Shown: one piece after another, positions 24,844 to 31,742 of the stretch
How positions within the stretch are numbered: the first letter of the stretch is position 1
How the letters are laid out: every line of letters begins with the position of its first letter
Assembly (NCBI GenBank): GCA_964353335.1
Contig: CAYGVI010000003.1
Coordinates: 372,001 to 436,000, forward strand
Direction: 5' to 3'
Length of the DNA: 64,000 bases
Source: JAWAAW01 sp964353335
GTDB taxonomy: Archaea; Nanobdellota; Nanobdellia; Woesearchaeales; ARS49
The notes under the pieces: model-generated
The model's database searches: none
What the model saw: the letters and a program-made list of their open reading frames with translations, nothing else
Told to the model about the DNA's origin: nothing
Position numbers and translations under genes: made by a program

Positions 24844-24905
24844 AAATGTCGGAAACCGCGAAGGTTTCCGAGCATGCTCAAGAACCTCGAAAGGTTCTTG
24901 ACAAA
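24844..24905 (+). repeat. Double-hairpin repeat E1
   Basis: AAATGT, then perfect stem CGGAAACC/GGTTTCCG (24850-57/24863-70), a palindrome GAGCATGCTC (24870-24879), and perfect stem CAAGAACC/GGTTCTTG (24879-86/24893-900), then ACAAA. The order and most bases recur at 54846-54916 with compensating changes. Its second half lies inside the ACT-protein gene and includes the likely start codon at 24874. Confidence 0.75.
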
Positions 24906-25257
24906 CTGTAAAATCGCAATAGCGAAAGAGGAATTTGCCATAGTCAAAGCCAAAAAGCCATTGCCAGATTCTTTCGCAGTTATCACTGACAAGAATGAAA
25001 TCACTTGCATAATTGACCAGTCAAAGCTGAAGAATGGCATAATCGAGGCAAACAAGGGCTGGAAGCTTCTTACTTTCGAGGCGGTTTTGCCTTTTGAGCT
25101 TGTTGGCTTTCTTGCAGCTGTTTCCAAAGTGCTCGCAGAAGAAAAGGTCAGCATTTTCGCAATCTCGGCTTATTCCACCGACCATATTCTTGTAAAGTCA
25201 GCAGACCTTTCAAAAGCAGTGAAGGCTCTTGAAAAGCTCGGCGCCAAAGCTTTATAA
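24874..25257 (+). CDS. ACT-domain protein (amino-acid sensing type)
   Basis: 127 aa from the ATG at 24874, which sits within repeat E1. The frame also extends to 24820, but that adds 18 residues encoded by the repeat and lies only 5 nt after tRNA-Val. The ACT region runs over FAVITDKNEITCII, TFEAVLPFELVGFLAAVSKVL and VSIFAISAYSTDHILVK, close to tandem ACT proteins of the CASTOR/archaeal type that bind amino acids. No catalytic residues. The only gene of this type in the window; start uncertain. Confidence 0.78.
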   Translation: MLKNLERFLTNCKIAIAKEEFAIVKAKKPLPDSFAVITDKNEITCIIDQSKLKNGIIEANKGWKLLTFEAVLPFELVGFLAAVSKVLAEEKVSIFAISAYSTDHILVKSADLSKAVKALEKLGAKAL

Positions 25258-25279
25258 CAAGCACCAAGTTAACAAAATC

Positions 25280-25828
25280 ATGGCAGAATTTCCAGATTGG
25301 CCATGCATGGTTTGCAACAATAAGATACTGGCGCCTGAGGACGGCCTGGTTGTTATTGATGATTTTGCAGAACACCTTGAAGACTTGATTCATGAGCACG
25401 GCACTCCTGAGGCGGTGATACATAGCAATCCTGCTCTTGTCAATACTGTTACTCAGGAATATTTTGAGCAGTTTTATGACTTGTTCCATAAGGATGAAGG
25501 CGATGTTGTTGAGTTTTCAGAAGCAATGAAGCACCGCATTGTAGACATGAAGGCGCACGTTTACAGGCTGAATAAGGTAATTGAAGTTTCTAAAAATAGG
25601 GACAAAATTAAAAAGCCGCTTTACGAGCAGTTTATGCACCTGTGCCTGCTCGCGCATTATGCCTGCATTCCTACTGAAGGGCCAAAGCAGTACTTTATTG
25701 AGCTTGAAAGAATAAAGGACACAAGGGATGCAATAGACTGGACAATTCATTTGGAAGAAAAAACCTGGTGGAATCCTCACGGCTGGACAAGGATGCTTGA
25801 GGCATTGCACGGCAGAAAGGATACCTGA
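25280..25828 (+). CDS. Hypothetical protein with N-terminal Cys pair
   Basis: 182 aa from the ATG at 25280, 27 nt from CTTTATAAC, so leaderless. The N-terminal CMVCN is one zinc-binding pair, but a second pair is not obvious (two Cys in MHLCLLAHYACIP). It is acidic and mainly helical, ending in a Trp-rich piece (EEKTWWNPHGWTRML). No family that I recognise. It is the last gene before tRNA-Pro. Confidence 0.65.
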   Translation: MAEFPDWPCMVCNNKILAPEDGLVVIDDFAEHLEDLIHEHGTPEAVIHSNPALVNTVTQEYFEQFYDLFHKDEGDVVEFSEAMKHRIVDMKAHVYRLNKVIEVSKNRDKIKKPLYEQFMHLCLLAHYACIPTEGPKQYFIELERIKDTRDAIDWTIHLEEKTWWNPHGWTRMLEALHGRKDT

Positions 25829-25911
25829 GCAGATTATTTTCTTATCTGCACAACAGGTTGCGCTTAGCAAAGACTTTTAAACCGCAAATTTTATTCTCTT
25901 TGTTGAACCAA

Positions 25912-26035
25912 GGGGCTATGGTCTAGCTTGGTAAGATTCAACGTTCGGGACGTAGTCGGCACAAATTGCCTGCGGGCGTTCATTGCGGTCTGCGCAAAAC
26001 ACGTTGCGACCCCAGTTCAAATCTGGGTAGCCCCA
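25912..26035 (+). tRNA. tRNA-Pro (anticodon CGG) with intron
   Basis: Acceptor GGGGCTA/TAGCCCC, T-arm CCCAG-TTCAAAT-CTGGG, anticodon loop TTCGGGA. An intron of 51 nt sits at the standard 37/38 position (about 25950-26000). ACGT is present at both splice borders, so the exact cut cannot be fixed from sequence. With the intron removed, the stem CAACG/CGTTG closes correctly. Discriminator A. Confidence 0.92.
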
Positions 26036-26066
26036 TGCTATATTAATAAATAATAAATCCAAATTG

Positions 26067-26115
26067 GATGCCTACGGCACAGAGACCAACCATAAAAGTT
26101 TTGGTCTGTGAAACC
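26067..26115 (+). repeat. Structured element D (family A-D) in leader of the permease gene
   Basis: TGCC-TAC-GGCA hairpin (26069-26079), then CAGAGACCAACCATA and TTGGTCT, forming a stem of AGACCAA with TTGGTCT. The blocks CCTACGG, CAGAGACCAACCATA recur at 56061-56085. It ends 20-30 nt before the ribosome site of the permease gene. Confidence 0.55.
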
Positions 26116-26142
26116 GGCACTCACGATAAAAAAAGAGGTAAA

Positions 26143-27276
26143 ATGTCGCAAAAGCACGTTTATGAGGCAATTGCCACACTGACAGGCACGATTATCGGCG
26201 CAGGAGTGCTGGGAATTCCTTATGTGATGGCAAAGGCAGGATTCCTTACAGGGCTTCTTGTCCTGTTGCTTCTTGGCGCAGTGATGGTGGTCCTCAACCT
26301 TTGCATTGGCGAAGTCACGCTCAGGACAAAAGGACTGCACCAGCTGACTGGCTATGCAGGGATTTACCTCGGCCAAAGGGGAAAGCGCTTGATGACTCTG
26401 GCGATGATGATAAGCAGTTATGGCGCCTTGATGGCGTATATTATTGGAGAAGGAAAGTCTTTGGCAGAAATATTCGGCGGCAACCCCTGGATGTGGAGCA
26501 TTGTATTTTTCGTGCTTGCCAGCCTAATAATCTTCAAGGGAATGGAGGCTGTTGGAATGTCAGAGCTTGTGCTTTCAATAATAAAGTTTGTCGCGCTTTT
26601 CACAACGCTTCTGCTTCTCGGATTCTCGCAGTTCTTTGACCCTGCAAACCTGATGCAGATTGACCTGACCAAGATTTTTGTCCCTTACGGAGTCATACTC
26701 TTTGCGTTCCTTGGTGCAATTGCAATTCCTGCGATGCGCGAGGAGCTTTCCAGTCATCTTAAGGACCTGAAAAAGTGCATTTTGATAGGCACTCTGATTC
26801 CTATTGCCGCATATGCGCTCTTTGGGCTTGCAGTCGTCGGTGTAACAGGGCGTTTTACCACTGAAGTTGCCAACCTTGGGGTGGGGCTGCTGATGGGATT
26901 CTTTCCGCTTGCGATAATCAGCGTTTTCGCAGTTCTCAGCATGGCGACAGGCTTTATCGCAATAGGAAACGGGCTGAAGGAAATGTTCTGGCACGATTAC
27001 AAGTTCAAGCCCATTAATGCCCTGCTGTTGACGCTTTCAGTCCCTGTGCTTCTCATACTTTTTGGAGTGCACTCATTTATCAATATCCTTGGAATCACAG
27101 GTGCAATAGCAGGGGGGGCTGACGGAATAATCATGCTCCTGACTTATCTTAAAGCAAGAAAGCACGGCCAAAGAAAGCCAGAATATGAGATGAAAATTGG
27201 ACTGGCGCCAATAGTGCTGATGATTGCAGTATTCATTATCGGCGCAGTAATCACGATAAGGGAAGCGGTTCTTTAG
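26143..27276 (+). CDS. Amino-acid permease (AAAP/HAAAP type)
   Basis: 377 aa from the ATG at 26143, preceded by AGAGGTA (26134-26140); the longer frame to 26068 runs through element D and is rejected. About eleven hydrophobic helices. The N-terminal helix has LTGTIIGAGVLGIPYVMAKAG, the unwound substrate site of APC-fold transporters, close to the aromatic amino-acid and tyrosine transporters of bacteria. Likely a proton or sodium symporter of aromatic or neutral amino acids. The leader contains element D. Confidence 0.9.
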   Translation: MSQKHVYEAIATLTGTIIGAGVLGIPYVMAKAGFLTGLLVLLLLGAVMVVLNLCIGEVTLRTKGLHQLTGYAGIYLGQRGKRLMTLAMMISSYGALMAYIIGEGKSLAEIFGGNPWMWSIVFFVLASLIIFKGMEAVGMSELVLSIIKFVALFTTLLLLGFSQFFDPANLMQIDLTKIFVPYGVILFAFLGAIAIPAMREELSSHLKDLKKCILIGTLIPIAAYALFGLAVVGVTGRFTTEVANLGVGLLMGFFPLAIISVFAVLSMATGFIAIGNGLKEMFWHDYKFKPINALLLTLSVPVLLILFGVHSFINILGITGAIAGGADGIIMLLTYLKARKHGQRKPEYEMKIGLAPIVLMIAVFIIGAVITIREAVL

Positions 27277-27286
27277 AAATAATCGC

Positions 27287-27622
27287 TTATTCAGGAGGGA
27301 GAAGCCAGTCGCACCACGTTTCTTGTTCCCTCAGCAAATCGCGCCTTTTTCGTTCTGCTTGGATATATAGCGCGAGGTTTTCCCTCAGCACTTTCAGCTG
27401 GGCAGGGCTCATTCCGTCATTCAGGATTGCATCCTTTGCCTGTCTGAGCTGATATCCGTAGGATTCAAGCTGGCGCGGGTTCAGGTCATTATATACCCTT
27501 GGAAACCTGTATGTGTCTTTGTGCACCCGCAGAATAAGCGACTCTTCATTCAGAATAATGCCTTGGATCGCCATATTGGCGTCTTGGCTTCCCGGTAGCT
27601 TGTCACCAATGTCGTTGCTCAC
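27287..27622 (-). CDS. Hypothetical protein, GTG start
   Basis: 111 aa beginning with GTG at 27622 (MSNDIGDK); no nearer ATG gives a full frame. GAGAGA lies 4-10 nt before it. Soluble, helical at the C-terminus (LKVLRENLALYIQAERKRRDLL). The sequence around the start, GAGAGAGACCGTGAGCAACGACA, resembles that at 29724-29748 of another gene. No known domain. Confidence 0.6.
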   Translation of the reverse strand: MSNDIGDKLPGSQDANMAIQGIILNEESLILRVHKDTYRFPRVYNDLNPRQLESYGYQLRQAKDAILNDGMSPAQLKVLRENLALYIQAERKRRDLLREQETWCDWLLPPE

Positions 27623-27724
27623 GGTCTCTCTCGGTTCACGTGGTCCCTAGTCATCGCTGACCCTTCACTCACGCGATTAGAATGGTAAATGCATTTGGGT
27701 ATTTAAGCTTAACTGCGATTTATT

Positions 27725-27742
27725 CTCGAAAACTATATATAC
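27725..27742 (+). promoter_or_regulatory. BRE/TATA promoter, copy 3 of an identical 18-mer
   Basis: CTCGAAAACTATATATAC on the plus strand, identical to the two minus-strand copies at 17.6 and 18.5 kb; TATA centre is 27 nt before the ATG at 27764. Confidence 0.8.
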
Positions 27743-27763
27743 CCAAACCGCAGATTAAAGCAT

Positions 27764-28051
27764 ATGAAAATCGCGATTGACACTGTTACTGATTCTAAGG
27801 AGGACATACTCAAAGCGATAAGGCTTTTGCAGTCGCTTGTCAGCCATGAGGGCCAGCAGGCATCAAGGAGCATTTTTGACTCGCCCAGCCCGTCATTGTT
27901 CGGCGACACTCCTGCGCAAACACCGCCTGAGCAGAGCGCCAATCCTATAGCTGCGTTCGGAAACATGTTCGGCGATAATGCGCCTGCACAGCAGCCAACA
28001 GCATCAGAGCTTGTTGAGGAAGAAGATAAGCCAAGAGTAGAGCTTTATTGA
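27764..28051 (+). CDS. Small acidic hypothetical protein
   Basis: 95 aa, leaderless. The N-terminus IAIDTVTDSKEDILKAIRLL looks like a strand followed by a helix, while the middle is rich in Pro, Ser, Gln and Ala (a flexible linker, PAQTPPEQSANP) and the end is acidic (LVEEEDKPRVELY). No catalytic residues. The strong promoter suggests it is made in quantity. Function unknown. Confidence 0.65.
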   Translation: MKIAIDTVTDSKEDILKAIRLLQSLVSHEGQQASRSIFDSPSPSLFGDTPAQTPPEQSANPIAAFGNMFGDNAPAQQPTASELVEEEDKPRVELY

Positions 28052-28164
28052 ATCCGAATTAACCATCAGGTTTTTATACCTATAAACAATCAATATATTG
28101 ATTTGGGGCCGTTGTATAGGATATTTTACGGCAAACAGTTAAAACGGGTAAAGGTGGTGGGCAA

Positions 28165-29145
28165 ATGATAGTGCTTGCAGGTGACGTTGGGGGAACATCG
28201 ACAAGGCTCGGCTTGTTCAGCGTGGAAAACCGAGATGTGAAAAAGCTTGTTTTTGAGAAGTATCCAAACAAGCGTTTTGACAACCTTTCTGAAATCATCA
28301 AGCTTTTCCTTGAAGCAAACGATGCACACCCAAGGGCGGCAGCAGTCGGGATTGCAGGGCCTGTTTTTGACGGTGTCTGCAAGGCGACAAACCTGCCGTG
28401 GAAGATTGATGTCGGGCCTTTGAGCAAGGCAATAGGAATCGGCAGGACAACAATAGTCAATGATTTTGTGGCGCATGCCCACGGGCTTGACGCCTTGCAC
28501 GCGAAAGACATCGCAGTCATCCAGCGTGGAACTTACGAGGGAATGGAAAACAAGGCGCTTTTCGGTCCTGGCACAGGGCTTGGAGAGGCAATTGTTGCCC
28601 ATCACGGCGGAGACTCAATAGTTGTTCCGTCAGAAGGAGGGCACCAGGACTTTGCCCCGCAGGACTCAATCCAGGTTGACCTTTTCAATTATTTGCGCGC
28701 CAAGTTCGGCCACGTCAGCAATGAGCGCATCCTCTCAGGTCCTGGCTTGATGAATGTTTATGAATTCATGAAGAAGATGAAGTACGCCAAGGAATCGCCG
28801 GCAATAAGGAAGCTCATGGCTGCAAAGGGCGCTGACAAGCCCGCAATCATAATGCACAATGCAAGCAAGGACAGGCTGTGCAAAAAAACAACAGATGTAT
28901 TCTTCTCGGTATTGGGCGCAGAGGCAGGAAATCTTGCAATGCAGGCAATGGCTTTCGGCGGTGTCTATATCATCGGCGGATTGGTGAAAAGCAATATTGG
29001 CGTGATGAAAAAGAGCCCATTCCTCAAGGCGTTCAGGAACAAGGGCAGATTCTCAAAGATGATGTCTCGCTTCCCTGTGTACGTCGTCAGGAACGAGCAG
29101 CTTGGAATCGTTGGAGCCGCGGCATTGGCGAGTGAGCTGTTCTGA
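28165..29145 (+). CDS. glk: Glucokinase, bacterial Glk type
   Basis: 326 aa. N-terminal phosphate-binding block AGDVGGTSTRLGLF, sugar-site residues in VNDFVAHAHGL, FGPGTGLGEA for ATP binding, EGGHQDFAP, and a C-terminal GGVYIIGGLVKSN. No ROK zinc motif. Matches the bacterial Glk family rather than archaeal ADP-dependent or ROK glucokinases. ATP-dependent phosphorylation of glucose feeds glycolysis. It has a leader of about 60 nt with AGGTGGTG before the ATG, unlike most neighbours, in keeping with acquisition from bacteria. Confidence 0.92.
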   Translation: MIVLAGDVGGTSTRLGLFSVENRDVKKLVFEKYPNKRFDNLSEIIKLFLEANDAHPRAAAVGIAGPVFDGVCKATNLPWKIDVGPLSKAIGIGRTTIVNDFVAHAHGLDALHAKDIAVIQRGTYEGMENKALFGPGTGLGEAIVAHHGGDSIVVPSEGGHQDFAPQDSIQVDLFNYLRAKFGHVSNERILSGPGLMNVYEFMKKMKYAKESPAIRKLMAAKGADKPAIIMHNASKDRLCKKTTDVFFSVLGAEAGNLAMQAMAFGGVYIIGGLVKSNIGVMKKSPFLKAFRNKGRFSKMMSRFPVYVVRNEQLGIVGAAALASELF

Positions 29146-29170
29146 ACGCGTGCATTTGGGCATAATTGCA

Positions 29171-29315
29171 GAGGCACCTGCGGGTGATAAAGACACTCCT
29201 CACTCATGCGCTCCGAACTCCGTTCTGTCGCGCGAGTTCGGAGAAATAATAACAAAGACTTTCCTCTTATAGTTGGTCTCTGGCGCGGTACGCGCCCGTT
29301 ATTTATTGTTATTAG
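29171..29315. repeat. Intergenic structured element B (family A-D)
   Basis: Hairpin CACC/GGTG (29175-29186), AAAGACACTC (29189-29198), a perfect 10-bp stem CTCCGAACTC/GAGTTCGGAG (29211-20/29234-43), the block AAAGACTTTCCTCTTATAGTTGG (29254-29276), hairpin GGCGCG-GTA-CGCGCC (29282-29296), and CGTTATT. The order matches element A and the 3' half matches element C. No plausible coding frame. Confidence 0.65.
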
Positions 29316-29335
29316 TTTTAAAAAAGAAGAAAAAA

Positions 29336-29479
29336 TCAGGCAGTTACGCCTGACGGGAAATAGTCATCTTCAACTACGTCCTCAACTATCGGTTCCATAA
29401 AGAAGTCATTTTGAGTCTTTCTCGGATTCCTCAACTGTTCCAATAATTCCCTGTCTGCCTTTGTAAATACCCTGCTCAT
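29336..29479 (-). CDS. Small acidic protein, 47 aa
   Basis: ATG at 29479 preceded by GAGGTGA six bases earlier. The peptide begins MSRVFTKADRELLEQLR and is rich in Asp and Glu at the end (EPIVEDVVEDDYFPSGV). It is the second of two tiny genes on this strand; the first ends at 29497. No known family. The good ribosome site is the chief support. Confidence 0.6.
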   Translation of the reverse strand: MSRVFTKADRELLEQLRNPRKTQNDFFMEPIVEDVVEDDYFPSGVTA

Positions 29480-29496
29480 TTGTCTTCACCTCGTTT

Positions 29497-29595
29497 TTAT
29501 ACTGGTTGTCTCAGCCTCAGCCCGGGCTGCACGGTTTTCATAGTCAGTGCCTTTGTGCACTCAAAGAACAATGATGCAATCAGTTTTTCGTCCAT
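29497..29595 (-). CDS. Small protein, 32 aa
   Basis: ATG at 29595 with GAGGTGA (29601-29607) 5 nt before it. Peptide MDEKLIASLFFECTKALTM, then a basic, Pro-rich end. A TATTTAAAG TATA box near 29634-29641 lies upstream. With the 47-aa gene 17 nt downstream it makes a two-gene operon. Toxin/antitoxin or leader-type roles are possible but untested. Confidence 0.55.
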   Translation of the reverse strand: MDEKLIASLFFECTKALTMKTVQPGLRLRQPV

Positions 29596-29640
29596 AGTCA
29601 TCACCTCTTTGCATACTTGCTATTTTTTCGCTTTAAATAC

Positions 29641-29670
29641 GCCACGTCACCAAGTCCAGTGACCAGTGGC
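29641..29670. promoter_or_regulatory. Long inverted repeat between divergent promoters
   Basis: GCCACGTCAC at 29641-29650 pairs with GTGACcaGTGGC at 29659-29670 over 10 bp. It lies just downstream of the plus side of the minus TATA box and upstream of the plus TATA box (CTTTTATATG, 29693-29702). Position and symmetry fit an operator, but no regulator is next to it. Confidence 0.4.
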
Positions 29671-29736
29671 GTGTCGGGAAGATAGCCGAAAACCTTTTAT
29701 ATGTGTGAATTATTAGTTATCGTCGAGAGAGGCACC

Positions 29737-29772
29737 GTGAGTGCAGACAAGACTACGAGCGACCTCTGGTGA
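29737..29772 (+). CDS. Possible 11-residue leader ORF
   Basis: GTG at 29737 after GAGAGAGG encodes MSADKTTSDLW and ends with TGA at 29770-29772, which overlaps the ATG of the next gene (TGATG). The TATA box near 29693-29702 gives a start of transcription just ahead of it. Could be a coupled leader peptide or a frameshifted true N-terminus. Confidence 0.35.
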   Translation: MSADKTTSDLW

Positions 29773-30326
29773 TGACAGGATCAAGCGAACGAGAGCCAGA
29801 ATCAATAGATATTCTTTGCAAGAGACTTGGGAATGCGCGTGACAGGTGCATGGACAAGAAAAAGAAAATATTCACCGCGCTTTATGACAAACTTCTTGAG
29901 GAGCATACTTGCTTAATCGAGCATTATTTCAAGGCGCCAGCACTTAATGATATCACCAATCCTCTTTTTGTAGAGTCTAACATGCAGATTGAAGCGGTCT
30001 ATAAGGACAGAGTAAATGGAATTGACAGCAAGGTGCTTGTTGTTGGCCATGACCCTGACGGATGCATTGGCGTGCGCTATGAGAAATCCATTGCAGATGC
30101 TGAAGCAGTCGCCAAGGATGACAGGATTTTCAACGGGCCTGTGGCAATATACCAGTTCAAGGTGGTCTCATATACAGAAAGGAAATCAGGCAGGATTCTT
30201 TATGCAGATAAGGGAAAAGGCAGGATTGTTCTTCGCCCGTATTCTGAGCCAGAGCCAAAGACAGAACGGTATCTTCCTGCAGTTAACATCGGCAGCGCAA
30301 CTAATCTTATGGCAGCAAAATCCTAG
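29772..30326 (+). CDS. Hypothetical protein
   Basis: 184 aa from the ATG at 29772. N-terminal half is helical (CKRLGNARDRCMDKKKKIFTALYDKLLEEH); the C-terminal half is beta-rich (SKVLVVGHDPDGCIGVRY, VAIYQFKVVSY). GHDPDGC looks like a metal or nucleotide loop, but I do not know a family. The stop overlaps that of orc1/cdc6 by 4 nt, tail to tail. The leader ORF at 29737 may control it. Confidence 0.65.
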   Translation: MTGSSEREPESIDILCKRLGNARDRCMDKKKKIFTALYDKLLEEHTCLIEHYFKAPALNDITNPLFVESNMQIEAVYKDRVNGIDSKVLVVGHDPDGCIGVRYEKSIADAEAVAKDDRIFNGPVAIYQFKVVSYTERKSGRILYADKGKGRIVLRPYSEPEPKTERYLPAVNIGSATNLMAAKS

Positions 30327-31396
30327 AATTCATCGAGCTTCTTGTCTTTAACAGCGAAATTGACAAGTGTTGTTGTCCCTTCCTTTCCGCCCATTATTTT
30401 CTCTGTTTCAACAAAGCCTGCCTTGCCAAGCTTCTCAATCTTGCGTTGGAATGTCTTGTAAGCAGCCTTGCCGCCCTTGTCAGTGTAAGCCTTGAAAAGG
30501 TCGCCTATTTTTGCGCCTGAGTTTTCCTTGACAACGCCAAGCAGGAGCTTGGTGTCCTCATCAAGCTGGTTTGCGTCCTTGCGCGCGAACTCGGTTAGCT
30601 TTACAATCGCCTTCTGGGCATGCTCGAGAGTTATCTTCCTGCTTGCCGCATCCTCTGCAGCAAGCCCTGCCTCCCTTAACAGATACAATCCCATCCTGAC
30701 ATCGCGCATCTCTCCTGCCTTTTCAGTAATCAGCGAGAACGCGTCAGCCTGCCAGACTCCAGGGACAAACGCGTAGCCCATGCGCTTCTTGAGTATGTCT
30801 TTTGTCTGCTGGCCGTCATATTCCTTGAACTCGAGGAGCTCAGGAGTGAGCCTTGACTTTATCCTGTCCTCAACCTCGTCAAGCCAGCTTTTGTAGTTAG
30901 TGATAAGGACAATGCTCTTTTTGTAAATATCGTTCAATAGCGCGTAAAGGAAGTCAAGGTCTTCAACCTTGTCTATCTCGTCAAACACGAAAACAGCAGG
31001 CTTCTTGACTGTGTAATTTTTGATGACATTGAGAAGCTCCTCGCTGTGCTTGTTCTGCGTGAACTTGTATCCGATTTCATGGCATATTGCCTCAAAAATC
31101 TTGAAAGTGGTGTTTTTTTGCCAGCAGTTGATGTAAATCGTGCGAACCTCGTCGCCGGTTTCCTCAATCTCCTGTAAAACCCACCTTGTCGCAGCGGTTT
31201 TTCCGATTCCCGGCGCGCCATAAACAAAGACATTCCGCCCATTGCGCCCCTGGAACAACGGCTTTATGCAGGCGGCAAGCGCGTGCTGCTGGTTTTCCCT
31301 GAAAGGCAGCTCCTTTGGAATGTAAGCGTAGTCGAGCGCGTCCTCATTATTGAAGAGCGTTTCACCATCTTTTAGCCCGCTGTCAAATATCCCCAT
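30323..31396 (-). CDS. cdc6: Orc1/Cdc6 replication initiator
   Basis: 357 aa. AAA+ domain with Walker A GAPGIGKT at 60-67 and Walker B VFVFDE at 135-140, sensor 1 in SIVLITNY, sensor 2 in MRDVRMGL, and a C-terminal winged helix (KIGDLFKAYTDKGGKAAYKTF). It binds origins and loads MCM. An origin would be expected close by, yet only 40 nt separate its start from the next gene and no ORB-like repeats are visible. The start is at the ATG after a TATA box (TTTATATAGACGG, about 31415-31427). Confidence 0.94.
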   Translation of the reverse strand: MGIFDSGLKDGETLFNNEDALDYAYIPKELPFRENQQHALAACIKPLFQGRNGRNVFVYGAPGIGKTAATRWVLQEIEETGDEVRTIYINCWQKNTTFKIFEAICHEIGYKFTQNKHSEELLNVIKNYTVKKPAVFVFDEIDKVEDLDFLYALLNDIYKKSIVLITNYKSWLDEVEDRIKSRLTPELLEFKEYDGQQTKDILKKRMGYAFVPGVWQADAFSLITEKAGEMRDVRMGLYLLREAGLAAEDAASRKITLEHAQKAIVKLTEFARKDANQLDEDTKLLLGVVKENSGAKIGDLFKAYTDKGGKAAYKTFQRKIEKLGKAGFVETEKIMGGKEGTTTLVNFAVKDKKLDEF

Positions 31397-31435
31397 CTGA
31401 ATTCACCGAGAACCACCGTCTATATAAAAGTTTGC

Positions 31436-31741
31436 TTACCTCAGCCTTCGCCCGCAATAGCTGCAGAAAATGTCAGAAACTTTCACAGGGTTTCCGCATG
31501 GGCACCTGTAATACTGGTGTGCGGGGTGCATTTGCCCCTGCACTGGCGCGAGCCTCTGCACCACCTTTTTTTCAGCTTTGGTTTCAGTTTTGCCAAGCAT
31601 GAATCCAATCACAATCTTCGCAACCCCGACAACCACGAATGCGCAGCCGAGCCAGAAAAACAATGTCATGTCAGCATACCAGGATGTCACAGACACGATA
31701 AGCCCGATTGCGAGCCAAAGCCAGGAGGGAATAGCTGCCAT
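31436..31741 (-). CDS. Membrane protein with C-terminal zinc ribbon
   Basis: 101 aa from the ATG at 31741; the longer frame to 31828 lies inside serS. Two hydrophobic helices (about 8-25 and 28-50) precede a basic linker and a zinc ribbon CPCGN...CSYCGRR at the C-terminus. Topology suggests the ribbon faces the cytoplasm. It follows serS with only 1 nt between, so it is translated from the same mRNA. Function unknown. Confidence 0.75.
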   Translation of the reverse strand: MAAIPSWLWLAIGLIVSVTSWYADMTLFFWLGCAFVVVGVAKIVIGFMLGKTETKAEKKVVQRLAPVQGQMHPAHQYYRCPCGNPVKVSDIFCSYCGRRLR

Positions 31742-31742
31742 A

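Noticed and set aside
24763..24873. N-terminal extension of the ACT protein
   Set aside because: The first ATG is inside tRNA-Val and the next is 5 nt after it; the extra residues are encoded by repeat E1.
30323..31435. Replication origin next to orc1/cdc6
   Set aside because: Only 40 nt of intergenic space and no ORB-like inverted repeats or AT-rich unwinding region were seen.
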